Positions 26,101-34,108 of a DNA stretch of 64,000 bases are shown here, piece after piece. Each line of letters begins with the position of its first letter. Position 1 is the first letter of the stretch. The notes beneath the pieces are model-generated. The model made no database searches and was not told the DNA's origin. It worked only from the letters and a program-made list of their open reading frames with translations. The stretch comes from Streptomyces triculaminicus (GTDB lineage Bacteria > Actinomycetota > Actinomycetes > Streptomycetales > Streptomycetaceae): NCBI RefSeq assembly GCF_017349075.1, contig NZ_JAFMOF010000003.1, forward strand, positions 1 through 64,000. Direction: 5' to 3'. The position numbers and the translations under genes are program-made.

Positions 26101-27227
26101 TAGTGACCTGAGTCGGAGATTTGTCGTTGGTTCGGTATGAGTCGTCCGGGTCCGAAGATTCCGCCGTTGTCGGTGACTGATGCCCAGCGGGCTGTGCTGG
26201 AGGGCTGGGTGCGTCGTCGCACGACCGCCCAAGCCCTGGCTCAGCGGTCGCGGATCGTGCTGGAGTGTGCCGAGGGGCACTCGATCATGGAGGTGTCCCG
26301 GCGTCTGCGGATCACGCCGGACACGGTCCGCACCTGGCGGCGCCGCTTCCTCGACCGTGGGCTGGACGGCCTGTGTGACGACCCGAGGCCCGGTGTTCCC
26401 CGGAAGATCACCGACGCCGATGCCGAGCGCGTCATCGTCAAGACGCTCGAGGAGACGCCCAAGAACGCCACGCACTGGTCGACCAGGTCCATGGCGGCGG
26501 CCACGGGGATGTCACAGTCGACGGTCTCGCGGATCTGGCGGGCGTTCGCCCTGGCCCCGCACCGGTCGCAGACGTTCAAGCTGTCCACCGACCCGCTGTT
26601 CATCGACAAGGTCCGCGACGTCGTCGGCCTCTACCTCGACCCGCCGGAGAAAGCACTCGTCCTCTGCGTGGACGAGAAGTCGCAGATCCAGGCCTTGGAC
26701 CGGTCTCAGCCTGTGCTGCCGATGGTGCCCGGCATCCCCGAGCGGCGAAGCCATGACTACGTCCGTGCCGGCACCACCACCCTCTTCGCCGCCCTGGAAG
26801 TGGCAACCGGAAAAGTCATCGGATCCCTGCACCGGCGCCACCGGGCAGCGGAGTTCAAGAAGTTCCTCACCAAGCTCGACCGGGAGGTCCCCGACGGTCT
26901 CCAGGTGCACCTGATCCTGGACAACTACGCGACCCATAAGACACCCGACATCAAGCGGTGGCTGCTGGCCCACCCACGGTTCCACCTGCACTTCACACCC
27001 ACGAGCGCGTCGTGGCTGAACCTGGTGGAACGGTGGTTCGCCGAGCTGACCCAGAAGAAGCTCAAGCGAGGCGTCCACCGCTCCGTCCAAGCCCTCGAAC
27101 GCGATATCCGTGCCTGGCTCACCGACTGGAACGAGCAACCCAGACCCTTCATCTGGACCAAGACAGCCGACGAGATCCTCGACAAAGTCGCCAACTACTG
27201 CCGAAGAATCTCCGACTCAGATCACTA
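26101..27227 (+). mobile_element. IS630-family insertion sequence
   Basis: About 1.13 kb including the duplicated TA at each end (26101-26102 and 27226-27227). Terminal inverted repeats match in 21 of 22 bases: left TAGTGACCTGAGTCGGAGAT, right (reverse complement) TAGTGATCTGAGTCGGAGAT. The flanking bases GGCCC/GGCCC show the target was C-TA-G, the known IS630 preference. One intact transposase gene fills the element, so it looks recent and potentially active. Confidence 0.9.
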
Positions 27228-27228
27228 G
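26137..27228 (+). CDS. IS630-family transposase (DDE)
   Basis: 363 residues. Two N-terminal helix-turn-helix regions (MEVSRRLRITPDTVRTWRRR; ATGMSQSTVSRIWRAF) and the IS630/Tc1 catalytic triad: Asp in VLCVDEKSQIQALDRSQP, Asp in HLILDNYATHKTPDIK, Glu in SWLNLVERWFAELTQKKLKR. Full length, no frameshift. The stop codon TAG is made from the duplicated target TA plus the first flanking base G (27226-27228), so the coding sequence ends exactly at the element end. Confidence 0.93.
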   Translation: MSRPGPKIPPLSVTDAQRAVLEGWVRRRTTAQALAQRSRIVLECAEGHSIMEVSRRLRITPDTVRTWRRRFLDRGLDGLCDDPRPGVPRKITDADAERVIVKTLEETPKNATHWSTRSMAAATGMSQSTVSRIWRAFALAPHRSQTFKLSTDPLFIDKVRDVVGLYLDPPEKALVLCVDEKSQIQALDRSQPVLPMVPGIPERRSHDYVRAGTTTLFAALEVATGKVIGSLHRRHRAAEFKKFLTKLDREVPDGLQVHLILDNYATHKTPDIKRWLLAHPRFHLHFTPTSASWLNLVERWFAELTQKKLKRGVHRSVQALERDIRAWLTDWNEQPRPFIWTKTADEILDKVANYCRRISDSDH

Positions 27229-27232
27229 GCCC

Positions 27233-27664
27233 TCAGACGCCTCGGATGCCGAGGACGCGCATGTCGGCCGCCAGGGCCTCGAAGTGCGCCGCCGGGTCGC
27301 TCACCAGCCGGCGCGTGTGCAGGTCCAGCAGCCCGCCCACGCTCGTGACGTCGGCGGCCGGCGTCCCGTCGGCCTTCGTCAGCCTCTGCTCGACCCGGAA
27401 CGTCTTCCCGCCCTCCCAGGAGAACGCGCAGCTCACCCGCACCTCGTCGCCCGCCCGCAGCTCCCGGTGGAACCGCAGGTTCGTCTCCAGGTTCACCGGC
27501 CCCACCCCCTTCTCCAGCAGCGCGCTCTGCCGCACCCCGGCCGCCTCCAGGCACGCCCAGCGGGCGTGTTCGGCGTACTGCATGTAGACGCTGGTGTTCA
27601 GGTGGCCCTGGGAATCGGTCTCGTAGCCACGAACGGTGACGGTGACGCTGAAGGAATCGCTCAT
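27233..27664 (-). CDS. Acyl-CoA thioesterase (4-hydroxybenzoyl-CoA thioesterase-like hotdog fold)
   Basis: 143 residues. The hotdog-fold motif YETDSQGHLNTSVYMQYAEH (an Asp in the Y-x-D-x-x-G-H-x-N region) is the active-site signature of the YbgC/FcbC thioesterase group; RFHRELRAGDEVRV and VNLETNLRF follow the family. It should hydrolyse short or aromatic acyl-CoAs in the cytoplasm. ATG 27664. The IS630 element ends 5 bases beyond its stop, so the insertion narrowly missed this gene. Confidence 0.85.
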   Translation of the reverse strand: MSDSFSVTVTVRGYETDSQGHLNTSVYMQYAEHARWACLEAAGVRQSALLEKGVGPVNLETNLRFHRELRAGDEVRVSCAFSWEGGKTFRVEQRLTKADGTPAADVTSVGGLLDLHTRRLVSDPAAHFEALAADMRVLGIRGV

Positions 27665-27735
27665 GGCCCCTCCAACCTTCGCGGGACGGTGGCGCATTCC
27701 CGTCGGTGGGCCCCGGCCTGATGCCCGCCGGTGGC

Positions 27736-27751
27736 TAGGGTCGCCCCCGTG
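27736..27751 (+). promoter_or_regulatory. Leaderless promoter
   Basis: TAGGGT (27736-27741) -10 box with a 7-base gap to GTG 27749. Confidence 0.45.
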
Positions 27752-28261
27752 ATCGCTGTCCTCGCCGCCATGATCACCGCGGTCGTGGGTGTTCTCGGCA
27801 CCCTCTTCGCTCCGCTGGTGACCCACCGCGTCTCGGCCCGCCGGCGGGCCGAGGAGGTGCGGATGGAGGAGGCGCGGCGGTGGTTCGAGGAGCGCCGCGC
27901 CGTCTATGCGGCCATGAACCGCGCCTCACGGCAGTTCCACACCCTCCTGAAGGACGCCTTCCACCGCCTGCGCGACGGCGTGTACACCGACCGCGACCGT
28001 GAGCAGCTCGAAGAGGCGCGGCTCGACCACCGCGACCGCTACGCCGAGGCGCAGTTGATCGCCGCCGAGGTCGTGCTGGCGGCGTCCCGGCATGTGAACG
28101 AGGTCCTCGCCGACGCGGACGCCGTCGCCAAGCGTCTCGACCGCGGCGTCGCGCGCGAGGGGGAGAACGTGGAGCAGGCGCTGCTCGACCTGAAGGAGGC
28201 CGAGCCGCGCCTGACGTCGATGCGGCGGGTGATGCGGGAGAACCTGGGCATCACGGACTGA
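27749..28261 (+). CDS. Membrane-anchored coiled-coil protein, unknown function
   Basis: 170 residues. One N-terminal transmembrane helix (VIAVLAAMITAVVGVLGTLF), then a basic stretch (HRVSARRRAEEVRMEEARRW) and a long helical, charged remainder with no known motif (EQLEEARLDHRDRYAEAQLI; EEAEPRLTSMRRVMRE-like). Resembles the many actinobacterial proteins with one helix and a cytoplasmic coiled coil. GTG 27749 is chosen by the promoter spacing. Convergent with the nucleotidyltransferase gene; a small hairpin separates them. Confidence 0.65.
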   Translation: MIAVLAAMITAVVGVLGTLFAPLVTHRVSARRRAEEVRMEEARRWFEERRAVYAAMNRASRQFHTLLKDAFHRLRDGVYTDRDREQLEEARLDHRDRYAEAQLIAAEVVLAASRHVNEVLADADAVAKRLDRGVAREGENVEQALLDLKEAEPRLTSMRRVMRENLGITD

Positions 28262-28263
28262 GA

Positions 28264-28283
28264 CCGTACGTGCTGACGTACGG
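28264..28283. terminator. Short hairpin between convergent genes
   Basis: CCGTACGT, GCTG loop, ACGTACGG: perfect 8-bp stem 3 bases past the coiled-coil gene stop and 22 bases from the convergent stop. Weak evidence for bidirectional termination. Confidence 0.4.
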
Positions 28284-28304
28284 GGTGACGGAGAAGCAGG
28301 CGCC

Positions 28305-29600
28305 CTACGTACGGTCGCTTTCGGCCGCCTCCAGGCGGGTGGCCGTCTCGTGGGGGCCGCCGGTCCAGCCGGTGGGGAACGGGCGGTATTCGCGGTCGAA
28401 GCGGGTGGCGCGGAAGGTCGCGAGCACGTCGGCGGTCCGGTGCAGGGTGTGTTCGTCGCGGCCGAGGAGTTCGCGTACGGCCACGAGCGCCTCCACGACG
28501 GGCACGTGCCGGCAGGCGAACCACTCCGCCACGGCGTCCATGCCGCCCGCCTCGAGCTCGTCGCGCAGCGTCCGCTTCAGGTCCTCGCAGACGGCGGCCA
28601 GTTGCGCGTACGGCCCGTCCTCGGCGGGGGCGAAGGTGGGGGCGAGGGCGATGGCCAGGCGGGTCAGGTAGCCGGCGCCGGTGTCGGCGAGCCGGGGACG
28701 GTCCTTGGCGTACTCGTCCCAGTCGGCCTCGGCGGCCTGGGAGAGGATCCAGCCGAGGTCGCAGGGCTCGCCCTCGGCCAGGAGCACCCGGTTCAGCAGC
28801 TCGTGCGACAGCCGGGTGTCCGCGTCCTCGGCGAGGAGCACCGCGTCGTAGAGGTCCTTGGCCTCGGGGTGGTGGTCCGTCACCAGCCAGAGGATCTTCC
28901 ACGCGAGCGACACCTCGCGGCTCGCCGTCATGAGGGCCGTGCCGTCGGCCGGCACGGCGGGGGCGGGCAGCTTCTCGTTGAAGACGAAGTCGAGCTGGAC
29001 CGTGCCCGCCGGTATGCCGTCGTCCTCCGCCGACCAGGGCAGCACGAGACGGCGGCCCGGCACCCGGTCGTACGTCCAGATCTCGTCGCTCACCGCGCCG
29101 GCGGCGTCGATACGGACCGGCCCGCCCGCCGTCCGCTCCTCGGCGGCGCGGGCGATGTCGTCGAGCATCGCGTCGGTGCGCTCGTCCTCGAGCCGCCAGG
29201 TGCCGGGTACGACCACGAAGTCCAGGTCACCGGGCTCGCGGGCCGCGTCCCCGTACCAGGTGGCGAGCAGCATGCTGCCGCGCAGCACCAGGTGCCCGGC
29301 CCACGCGGACCCGGCCACCGCCGCCAGCGTCTCCTCCAGGGCCAGCCGCCGGGCCGCGTACCAGGCCCCGCCCCTGCGCTCGTCCGCGAACTGCGGCTCG
29401 CTCAGCCGCATGCCCAGCCTGCGGTGGTTGACCGCCGGGTCGTACGCCGGACGCTGCAGCACGCCGTCGCCGGCCACCGGGCGCAGTGTCAGCGGCAGGT
29501 CCTGCTTCGCGCGCGTCGCCTCGTCCGGCGGCGTCTGCGGGACGACCGTGTCGTCGTCCCACGGCCCGTAGTCGAACCGCTCCCACGGTGTCGCCGTCAT
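28305..29600 (-). CDS. AbiEii/AbiGii-like nucleotidyltransferase
   Basis: 431 residues. The nucleotidyltransferase signature lies near residue 110: HLVLRGSMLLATWYG, then 15 residues on GDLDFVVVPG with the paired Asp of the GS...DxD motif that binds metal and NTP. A further acidic strand TVQLDFVFNEKLPA follows at normal distance. The rest is helical (AAEADWDEYAKDRPRLADTG). The family includes type IV toxin and phage-abortive AbiEii proteins, but this long chromosomal form may be housekeeping. It overlaps the upstream gene by ATGA, so the two are translationally coupled; that partner is frameshifted. Confidence 0.75.
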   Translation of the reverse strand: MTATPWERFDYGPWDDDTVVPQTPPDEATRAKQDLPLTLRPVAGDGVLQRPAYDPAVNHRRLGMRLSEPQFADERRGGAWYAARRLALEETLAAVAGSAWAGHLVLRGSMLLATWYGDAAREPGDLDFVVVPGTWRLEDERTDAMLDDIARAAEERTAGGPVRIDAAGAVSDEIWTYDRVPGRRLVLPWSAEDDGIPAGTVQLDFVFNEKLPAPAVPADGTALMTASREVSLAWKILWLVTDHHPEAKDLYDAVLLAEDADTRLSHELLNRVLLAEGEPCDLGWILSQAAEADWDEYAKDRPRLADTGAGYLTRLAIALAPTFAPAEDGPYAQLAAVCEDLKRTLRDELEAGGMDAVAEWFACRHVPVVEALVAVRELLGRDEHTLHRTADVLATFRATRFDREYRPFPTGWTGGPHETATRLEAAESDRT

Positions 29601-30263
29601 CTCCCCGTACCCTCCTCGTCGATCCACCCCGCGTCGAGCGACTCGTCGCTGTCGTGCACGACGAACTCCCGCTCGACCGAAACGATCTCATCGCAGCGCG
29701 TGCGCAGCGCCGTCACCAGCGCCTCCAGCCGCTCCTGTGCCGTGCGGCCGCCGACCAGCCGGCACCGCTGGGTGACGAACCGCTCGGCGCGACCGTCCGC
29801 GCGCACCCGGCGGGCGTTGCGCGAGAGGTGGGCGGCGCGCCGGGAGGCGACATCCGCGAGCGCGGCGGTGTCCGCGCCGGGCGCGAGCAGCAGCTTCACG
29901 TGGTGCTCGAAGTAGTAGCGCCCCCCGAGCGCCACGGCCTCCTCGTCGGTGCCCGGCACGCCCTCGGCCCACGGGGTCGCCTCGATCTTCGTCCGCACGA
30001 CGTCGAACCCGTCCTCCCGCAGCGCGCGAGCGGCCTCCTCGCTCCTCCAGCGCCCCGTGCCCCCGCAGCGTGAGCATCGGCTGGCTGGGCGTCCGCCCCC
30101 GCTCGAGCACGATGTGTGTGAACTTCACGCCGCGCGCCCCCGCGTGCGCCTCGAGAGCGGCCACGTCGGCGGGATCGTCGGCACGGACGGTGATGTGCGC
30201 CTCGAAGTCGCCGCTGAAGCCGTTGAAAGTGATGGTGGGGGAGGAGGTGGTGGTCGGTATCAC
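29597..30263 (-). pseudogene. Partner protein of the nucleotidyltransferase, frameshifted
   Basis: The N-terminal part (GTG 30263: ITFNGFSGDFEAHITVRADD ... MLTLRGHGALEE) and the C-terminal part (EAARALREDGFDVVRTKIEA ... REFVVHDSDESLDAGW) are in different frames. The switch falls near 30,033-30,041 in the GAGGAGCGAGGAGGCC tract; removing one G restores ALEEREAARALRED and a protein of about 221 residues. The joined protein has alternating strands and helices (HHVKLLLAPGADTAALADVA) but I cannot name its family. The stop overlaps the nucleotidyltransferase start (ATGA). Real mutation or sequencing indel cannot be told apart here. Confidence 0.65.
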
Positions 30264-30299
30264 CGCCAGATGATCTCAGGCGGCTCCCCAGGAGCGCCC

Positions 30300-30767
30300 C
30301 TACTTGGGGTGAGGGCCCAGCGCTTCCGCCCACGGGTAGACGTAGCGGTTGGCGGCGCGGTCGAAGGTGACGGCGAGTGCGTGGGGCGGCAGGTCGAATT
30401 CCTGCTCTGCCCAGAGGAGGAGGGCGGCCGCCAGGCCTTCCGGCTGGTAGTCCGTCTCGGGGAAGCGCACATGGTGGACCGTGACGAGGGTGTGCGGGCC
30501 CGGCGCGGCGGCGGTGAGGGCGGGGGCCGCCAGGGTCAGGCCGTGGCGGAGCCAGGCCGCTTCTCCGGGGGACAGCCGTGTTCCCTGGCGGTCCGTGGGC
30601 GGGTGGGTGAGGACGGGGGTGGCGTCGAGCCACACCCCGTCCGAGACCTGGTCGCCGCAGGCCGTCGGTCGGCCGCTCGTGGCCGCCGAGGCCGTCAGCT
30701 CGATCCAGATGCCCCAGGGGCCCTCAAGCAGCCGGTACCTGGTGGTACGCGGAGGTTTCTCAGGCAT
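30300..30767 (-). CDS. Conserved hypothetical protein, originally downstream partner of msrA
   Basis: 155 residues, Leu/Ala/Pro-rich with no catalytic motif (RYRLLEGPWGIWIELTASAA; TLVTVHHVRFPETDYQPEG; HALAVTFDRAANRYVYPWAE). The last segment resembles the conserved C-terminal FDRAxNRYVYPW-type region of small Streptomyces hypotheticals. Its ATG (30765-30767) overlaps the stop of the stranded native msrA 3' end (TGA 30760-30762), showing that it was the second gene of an msrA operon before 8.3 kb of integrated DNA separated them. It now depends on a new promoter, probably in the element end. Confidence 0.7.
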   Translation of the reverse strand: MPEKPPRTTRYRLLEGPWGIWIELTASAATSGRPTACGDQVSDGVWLDATPVLTHPPTDRQGTRLSPGEAAWLRHGLTLAAPALTAAAPGPHTLVTVHHVRFPETDYQPEGLAAALLLWAEQEFDLPPHALAVTFDRAANRYVYPWAEALGPHPK

Positions 30768-30805
30768 CCGGGGCCGGAGCCTCGGCGATGCCGATCGGGC
30801 AGGAA
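30760..30805 (-). pseudogene. Stranded native 3' end of msrA
   Basis: On the minus strand, from the att core leftward, the DNA reads TGVSCPIGIAEAPAPDA and a stop. This is the C-terminus expected for Streptomyces MsrA after GYCGIGG. The rest of msrA lies 8.3 kb away at 39,111-39,733. Confidence 0.8.
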
Positions 30806-30816
30806 ACGCCCGTCCC
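30806..30816. other. Left attachment site core (attL)
   Basis: ACGCCCGTCCC, identical to the core at 39111-39121 and one base different from 36077-36087. To its left is native msrA 3' end; to its right, 24 bases on, the recombinase gene starts. Confidence 0.75.
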
Positions 30817-30840
30817 TACGGGGGTGTAGCTATGTGACCC

Positions 30841-32283
30841 ATGACGACACGAGCTGCGATCTACGTGCGGATCAGCCAGGACCGGGGCGGCGCCGGGCTG
30901 GGCGTCGCGCGCCAGGAAGAGGACTGCCGGGCGTTGTGCGCCCGCAAGGGATGGGACGTGGTCGACGTCTACCCGGACAACGACGTCAGCGCGTACTCCG
31001 GAGCCCCGCGCCCTAAGTGGCGGGAGCTCATGGAGGACATCGACCAAGGGCTCGTCAACGCGGTGGTGTGCTGGCACGTGGACCGTCTTACGCGATCACC
31101 GCGCGAATTGGAAGACGTGATCGATTTAGCGGACAGGCGCGGCCTGGAGCTGGCGACCGTCAGCGGTGAGATCGACCTCGCGACTCCGACCGGTCGTTTG
31201 ATCGCGCGCATGCTTGGAGCCGCCGCCCGGCATGAAGCCGAGCACAAGGCCGAGCGTCAGCAGAGGCAGCGCCGCCAGGCTGCGGAAGCGGGAAGGGTTG
31301 CCGGTGGGGGCAAACGGGCATTCGGCTACGAGAACGACCGGATCACCATCCGCGAGAGCGAAGCCGAGCAGGTCCGGGAGGCAGCACGCCGGACGCTGGC
31401 AGGGGAGAGCCTGGCCAGCATCTGCCGGGACTGGAAGGGCCGGGGGCTCGTCACGGCGGCCGGGATTCCCTGGAGGGTCAGTGGGATGCGCCGCCTGCTC
31501 GCGTCCGCGAGGATCAGCGGGCGGCGGGAGCACACGCCGCGCAGCTCGTGGGAGCGCACCCGTCCGCTGGTGGGGGAGATCGTCAGCGACGCTGTGTGGC
31601 CGGGAATCATCAGCCACGAGGACTCGGACCGGTTGCGGGCGTTGCTGAGCGACCCGACCAGGCGTACGCACGATGGCGGCGGGCGTACCTACCTACTGTC
31701 GGGCATTCTCCGGTGCGGCAAGCCGACTGGGGAGCCGGAGAAGGCATGTGGGTGGGGCATGGTCGGCCGCCCTCGCTCCGGGGTACCGCGCTACGTATGC
31801 CCCAACACGCCCGGCACGGAGGCATGTGGAGGTACGGCGACGAACGCCGAGCGGACGGACGAGCACGTCCGGGACATGGTCCTGGCGGCGTTCGATTCGC
31901 CCACCTTCATGAAGCGGCTTCGGGAATCGGACGAGGACGGGAGCGAGCTCTACGAAAGGGTGCGGGCCGATGAGGAGGAGCTGGAGGAACTGGCCGCCGA
32001 CTTCGGTGCGCGGAGGATCTCGCGCAAGGAGTGGATGATGGCTCGTGAGCCGGTCCAGGAGCGTCTGGAACGCGACCGGGTCAAGCTGGCGAAGATCTCG
32101 TCCCAGGCGGTCCTGTTGGGATTCGTCGGCAGCTATGAGGACATGCAAGCCCGCTGGAAACACATGAACCACTCACAGCGGCGTGCGGTGCTCTCGTCTG
32201 CGATACGGGCTGTGCACGTGAGGCCTGCGAACCCGCGCAAGCGATGGGATCCGGAGCGGTTCGTCATCGACTGGGTCGTTTGA
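30841..32283 (+). CDS. Large serine recombinase (site-specific integrase)
   Basis: 480 residues. Resolvase catalytic domain at the N-terminus: AAIYVRISQDR with the nucleophile Ser, VCWHVDRLTRSPRELEDVID, GEIDLATPTGRLIARMLGAA. Then the recombinase domain (GGKRAFGYE, TAAGIPWRVSGMRRLLASAR, PGIISHEDSDRLRALLSDP), a zinc-ribbon region with Cys in SGILRCGKP, KACGWGM, RYVCPN and TEACGG, and a coiled coil (ELYERVRADEEELEELAADF). This is the phiC31-like layout, unidirectional integration. It contains one TTA codon (31126-31128), so integrase expression may depend on the bldA tRNA. Adjacent to attL as usual for such integrases. Confidence 0.93.
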   Translation: MTTRAAIYVRISQDRGGAGLGVARQEEDCRALCARKGWDVVDVYPDNDVSAYSGAPRPKWRELMEDIDQGLVNAVVCWHVDRLTRSPRELEDVIDLADRRGLELATVSGEIDLATPTGRLIARMLGAAARHEAEHKAERQQRQRRQAAEAGRVAGGGKRAFGYENDRITIRESEAEQVREAARRTLAGESLASICRDWKGRGLVTAAGIPWRVSGMRRLLASARISGRREHTPRSSWERTRPLVGEIVSDAVWPGIISHEDSDRLRALLSDPTRRTHDGGGRTYLLSGILRCGKPTGEPEKACGWGMVGRPRSGVPRYVCPNTPGTEACGGTATNAERTDEHVRDMVLAAFDSPTFMKRLRESDEDGSELYERVRADEEELEELAADFGARRISRKEWMMAREPVQERLERDRVKLAKISSQAVLLGFVGSYEDMQARWKHMNHSQRRAVLSSAIRAVHVRPANPRKRWDPERFVIDWVV

Positions 32284-32581
32284 GATGAGAACGCGCGGTG
32301 GGGGAATCGGACGGTACGAGTCTGAAGACCCGCGCCGCGCGTTCGATCACTGCCAGATCTTCGATGACCGGCGGAAGCCCTTGGCGAGCGCGGGACGCGG
32401 CGACGCGATGGCGGAGTTCATCGGGAACCAAGAGGCCCCCAGGAGTGAACTGCTGTGTGCGCGTCGGTGCTGAGAGCGGTGGGCAACGGGCGACCTCCAG
32501 GGCGTTGTCAGCGGGCGGACCGCGCGGCTCATGGGCTGGGTCCTTCCTCTTGGGCCGACTTCCGTCGGCGCGCTGTCGCAC
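32264..32581 (-). CDS. Possible small regulator or excision-helper protein, start unclear
   Basis: The C-terminal 60 residues look protein-like: TPGGLLVPDELRHRVAASRA, then RQGLPPVIEDLAVIERAARV. This resembles short Streptomyces proteins found beside integrases, with an (Q)GLPPxIxDxxVLxRIA pattern. The N-terminal part (RPKRKDPAHEPRGPPADNA) looks like noise and no good start with a ribosome-binding site is present near the conserved part, so the true start may be a TTG inside. It overlaps the convergent recombinase gene by 20 bases. Confidence 0.35.
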   Translation of the reverse strand: MRQRADGSRPKRKDPAHEPRGPPADNALEVARCPPLSAPTRTQQFTPGGLLVPDELRHRVAASRARQGLPPVIEDLAVIERAARVFRLVPSDSPTARSHLKRPSR

Positions 32582-33267
32582 CTGGCGCAGGTGCTGCCGT
32601 TGTCACTCGTCCTTACATGCTCCCAAGGTGCCCCCAAGGACACCAGCCGATATCCGATGCCCTGCGGTCGAACGGAATCGGGTGCCTTGATCCCTGCACC
32701 AGCCCAGTGCCGCCGCGTCGTGTCGCTGGTTGGGGGATCGGTCCAACTTTTCTTTACTTCCTCAAGGGCGCGCCCAGAGGCGCGCCGGCGGTCCGGGCGC
32801 CCCTGCGGGCTGCGGCCTGGCGGCCGGTCCCTCCGGACGCCCACCGCCACACCCCGCACGCGCTGACGCCACAAGGCGACCGACTCGCTCCCGATGGGGC
32901 GGCAGCGCTGAGCGGTTCACATGGCGGGTGATGTGCCGACCGCCCGCATCGTCGTTGCGCGCGCCAACGAGGCTGGTAGCGAGGGGACGGGTGGGGGCGC
33001 AGGCCCGGAGACCGGGCCTGCGGCGCCGTAGGAGTTGGGCGCCGTACTCCCGCCGTCACGGATGCGGGCCCGTGAGGAGACCGCGCTGCCCGTCCGTGGC
33101 TGAGGGGGAGCTGGCAGCTGCCGCGCTGTGGCCGCGCCCGTCGTGGGCGCTCCGCTCGGCGCGCCACCATCGTGGCCGAGCGTCTGGCCATCGCGAGGAA
33201 CCGTGCCTCGGGCACAGACGCAGCGCTATAACTGCTGCGTACAACACGGCCTGGTCAGCCTCAGTCC
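32582..33267. other. Element A stretch without a recognisable gene
   Basis: About 690 bases. Open frames exist on both strands but none has family-like composition plus a ribosome-binding site. Notable structure: paired palindromes GGGCGCGCCC (32766-32775) and GGCGCGCC (about 32778-32786), preceded by TTTTCTTTACTTCCTC. This could be a transfer or replication-related site of the element, but I have no direct evidence. Confidence 0.4.
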
Positions 33268-33558
33268 TCAGCCCGCCTCCCGCAGATCTTCGCGCCGCAC
33301 CAGTTCGGCAACCGCCTGTACGGTCCCCACCGGCCACAACAGCCGCACGACCCCGGAGCCGTCCGCCCGCGTCTGCGCCGTGGCGATCGCGTCCCTGAGG
33401 TCCACGCCAGCGCGACCCAAGGCGTCACTCAACTCGGCGGCCGCATCCTGCGCTTCCCGCCAGCCGCTGACGTAGTCCACGTCCGGCACCCAGATCACAG
33501 CGTCAGGGTCGAACTCCGTACTCGCGGTCTCGAACGCCTCATCCCCGGGCCCGAACAT
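33268..33558 (-). CDS. Small acidic hypothetical protein
   Basis: 96 residues from ATG 33558 (MFGPGDEAFETASTEFDP), acidic, with one predicted helix pair (REAQDAAAELSDALGRAGVD; VQAVAELVRREDLREAG). No cysteines, no membrane segment, no known motif. A weak GAGGGG lies 9-14 bases upstream. Part of element A cargo; unknown function. Confidence 0.55.
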   Translation of the reverse strand: MFGPGDEAFETASTEFDPDAVIWVPDVDYVSGWREAQDAAAELSDALGRAGVDLRDAIATAQTRADGSGVVRLLWPVGTVQAVAELVRREDLREAG

Positions 33559-33669
33559 CACTTGCCACCCCTCACGTTGGCTGGTTCTGGATTTCGAGGG
33601 GCCGTGCGTCTCATAGGAACACGACAACAGCCCCGGTACCATCGGCACCGGGGTCATGTGAGATCCCTC

Positions 33670-33716
33670 GCCGGACCACCCTGTGCCTGCAAGCTGAGGG
33701 GTGGTCCGGCTTTTTT
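33670..33716 (+). terminator. Rho-independent terminator in element A
   Basis: GCCGGACCACCC (33670-33681) and GGGTGGTCCGGC (33699-33710) form a perfect 12-bp stem with a 17-base loop, followed by T6 (33711-33716). A second hairpin, CCCCGGTACC/GGCACCGGGG, lies just upstream at about 33,632-33,654. No plus-strand protein gene ends here, so it may end a small RNA. Confidence 0.8.
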
Positions 33717-33918
33717 ATGGGTGTGCGGTCCGGCTCCTCTTACCAGGAGCCGAACCGCCGGCGGGGCAGAAAGGACGAAAACCCCCGCCGTCCCTCCTCG
33801 AGCGCGCCAGCAAGCTGGCCACCCCAATGCATTCAGGCCGGTCAGGTTGCACTGGAGTGTGTCGTCATGCGCTCGAGGCGGTCTGAGGGTGGAAGCCGCA
33901 GAGCTCCCCCAGCTTGCG
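33717..33918. other. Gap without a gene in element A
   Basis: Mixed-composition DNA between the terminator and the 58-residue ORF. Open frames run through it on both strands, but none has a family-like protein or a good start signal. The minus-strand small acidic gene (start 33558) needs its promoter somewhere here or in the terminator region. Confidence 0.4.
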
Positions 33919-34095
33919 CTAGAGGGCAACTTCCAGTGATTTCGTTGCCGACACCCGCATGGCTGGGCCGGACTTGAAGACCAGGACGACTTCATCGCGG
34001 AGTCGTTGATCGTGTCGCACAGCGAGGACCTCGCGTCGCTCGCCCCGTTCCATCACAATGTCTCCGCGCTGGAGACGGCGCGCCCAAACCCGCAT
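33919..34095 (-). CDS. 58-residue protein linked to the HATPase gene
   Basis: MRVWARRLQRGDIVMERGER ... VLVFKSGPAMRVSATKSLEV. A strong ribosome-binding site (GAGGAGGGAC) lies 8 bases before ATG 34095, overlapping the end of the HATPase gene, so it is translated from the same transcript. The RGDIV and V-F-K-S-G pattern suggests a small beta-barrel like those of short Streptomyces proteins that handle a bound ligand or base; no function known. Confidence 0.6.
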   Translation of the reverse strand: MRVWARRLQRGDIVMERGERREVLAVRHDQRLRDEVVLVFKSGPAMRVSATKSLEVAL

Positions 34096-34108
34096 GTCGT
34101 GTCCCTCC

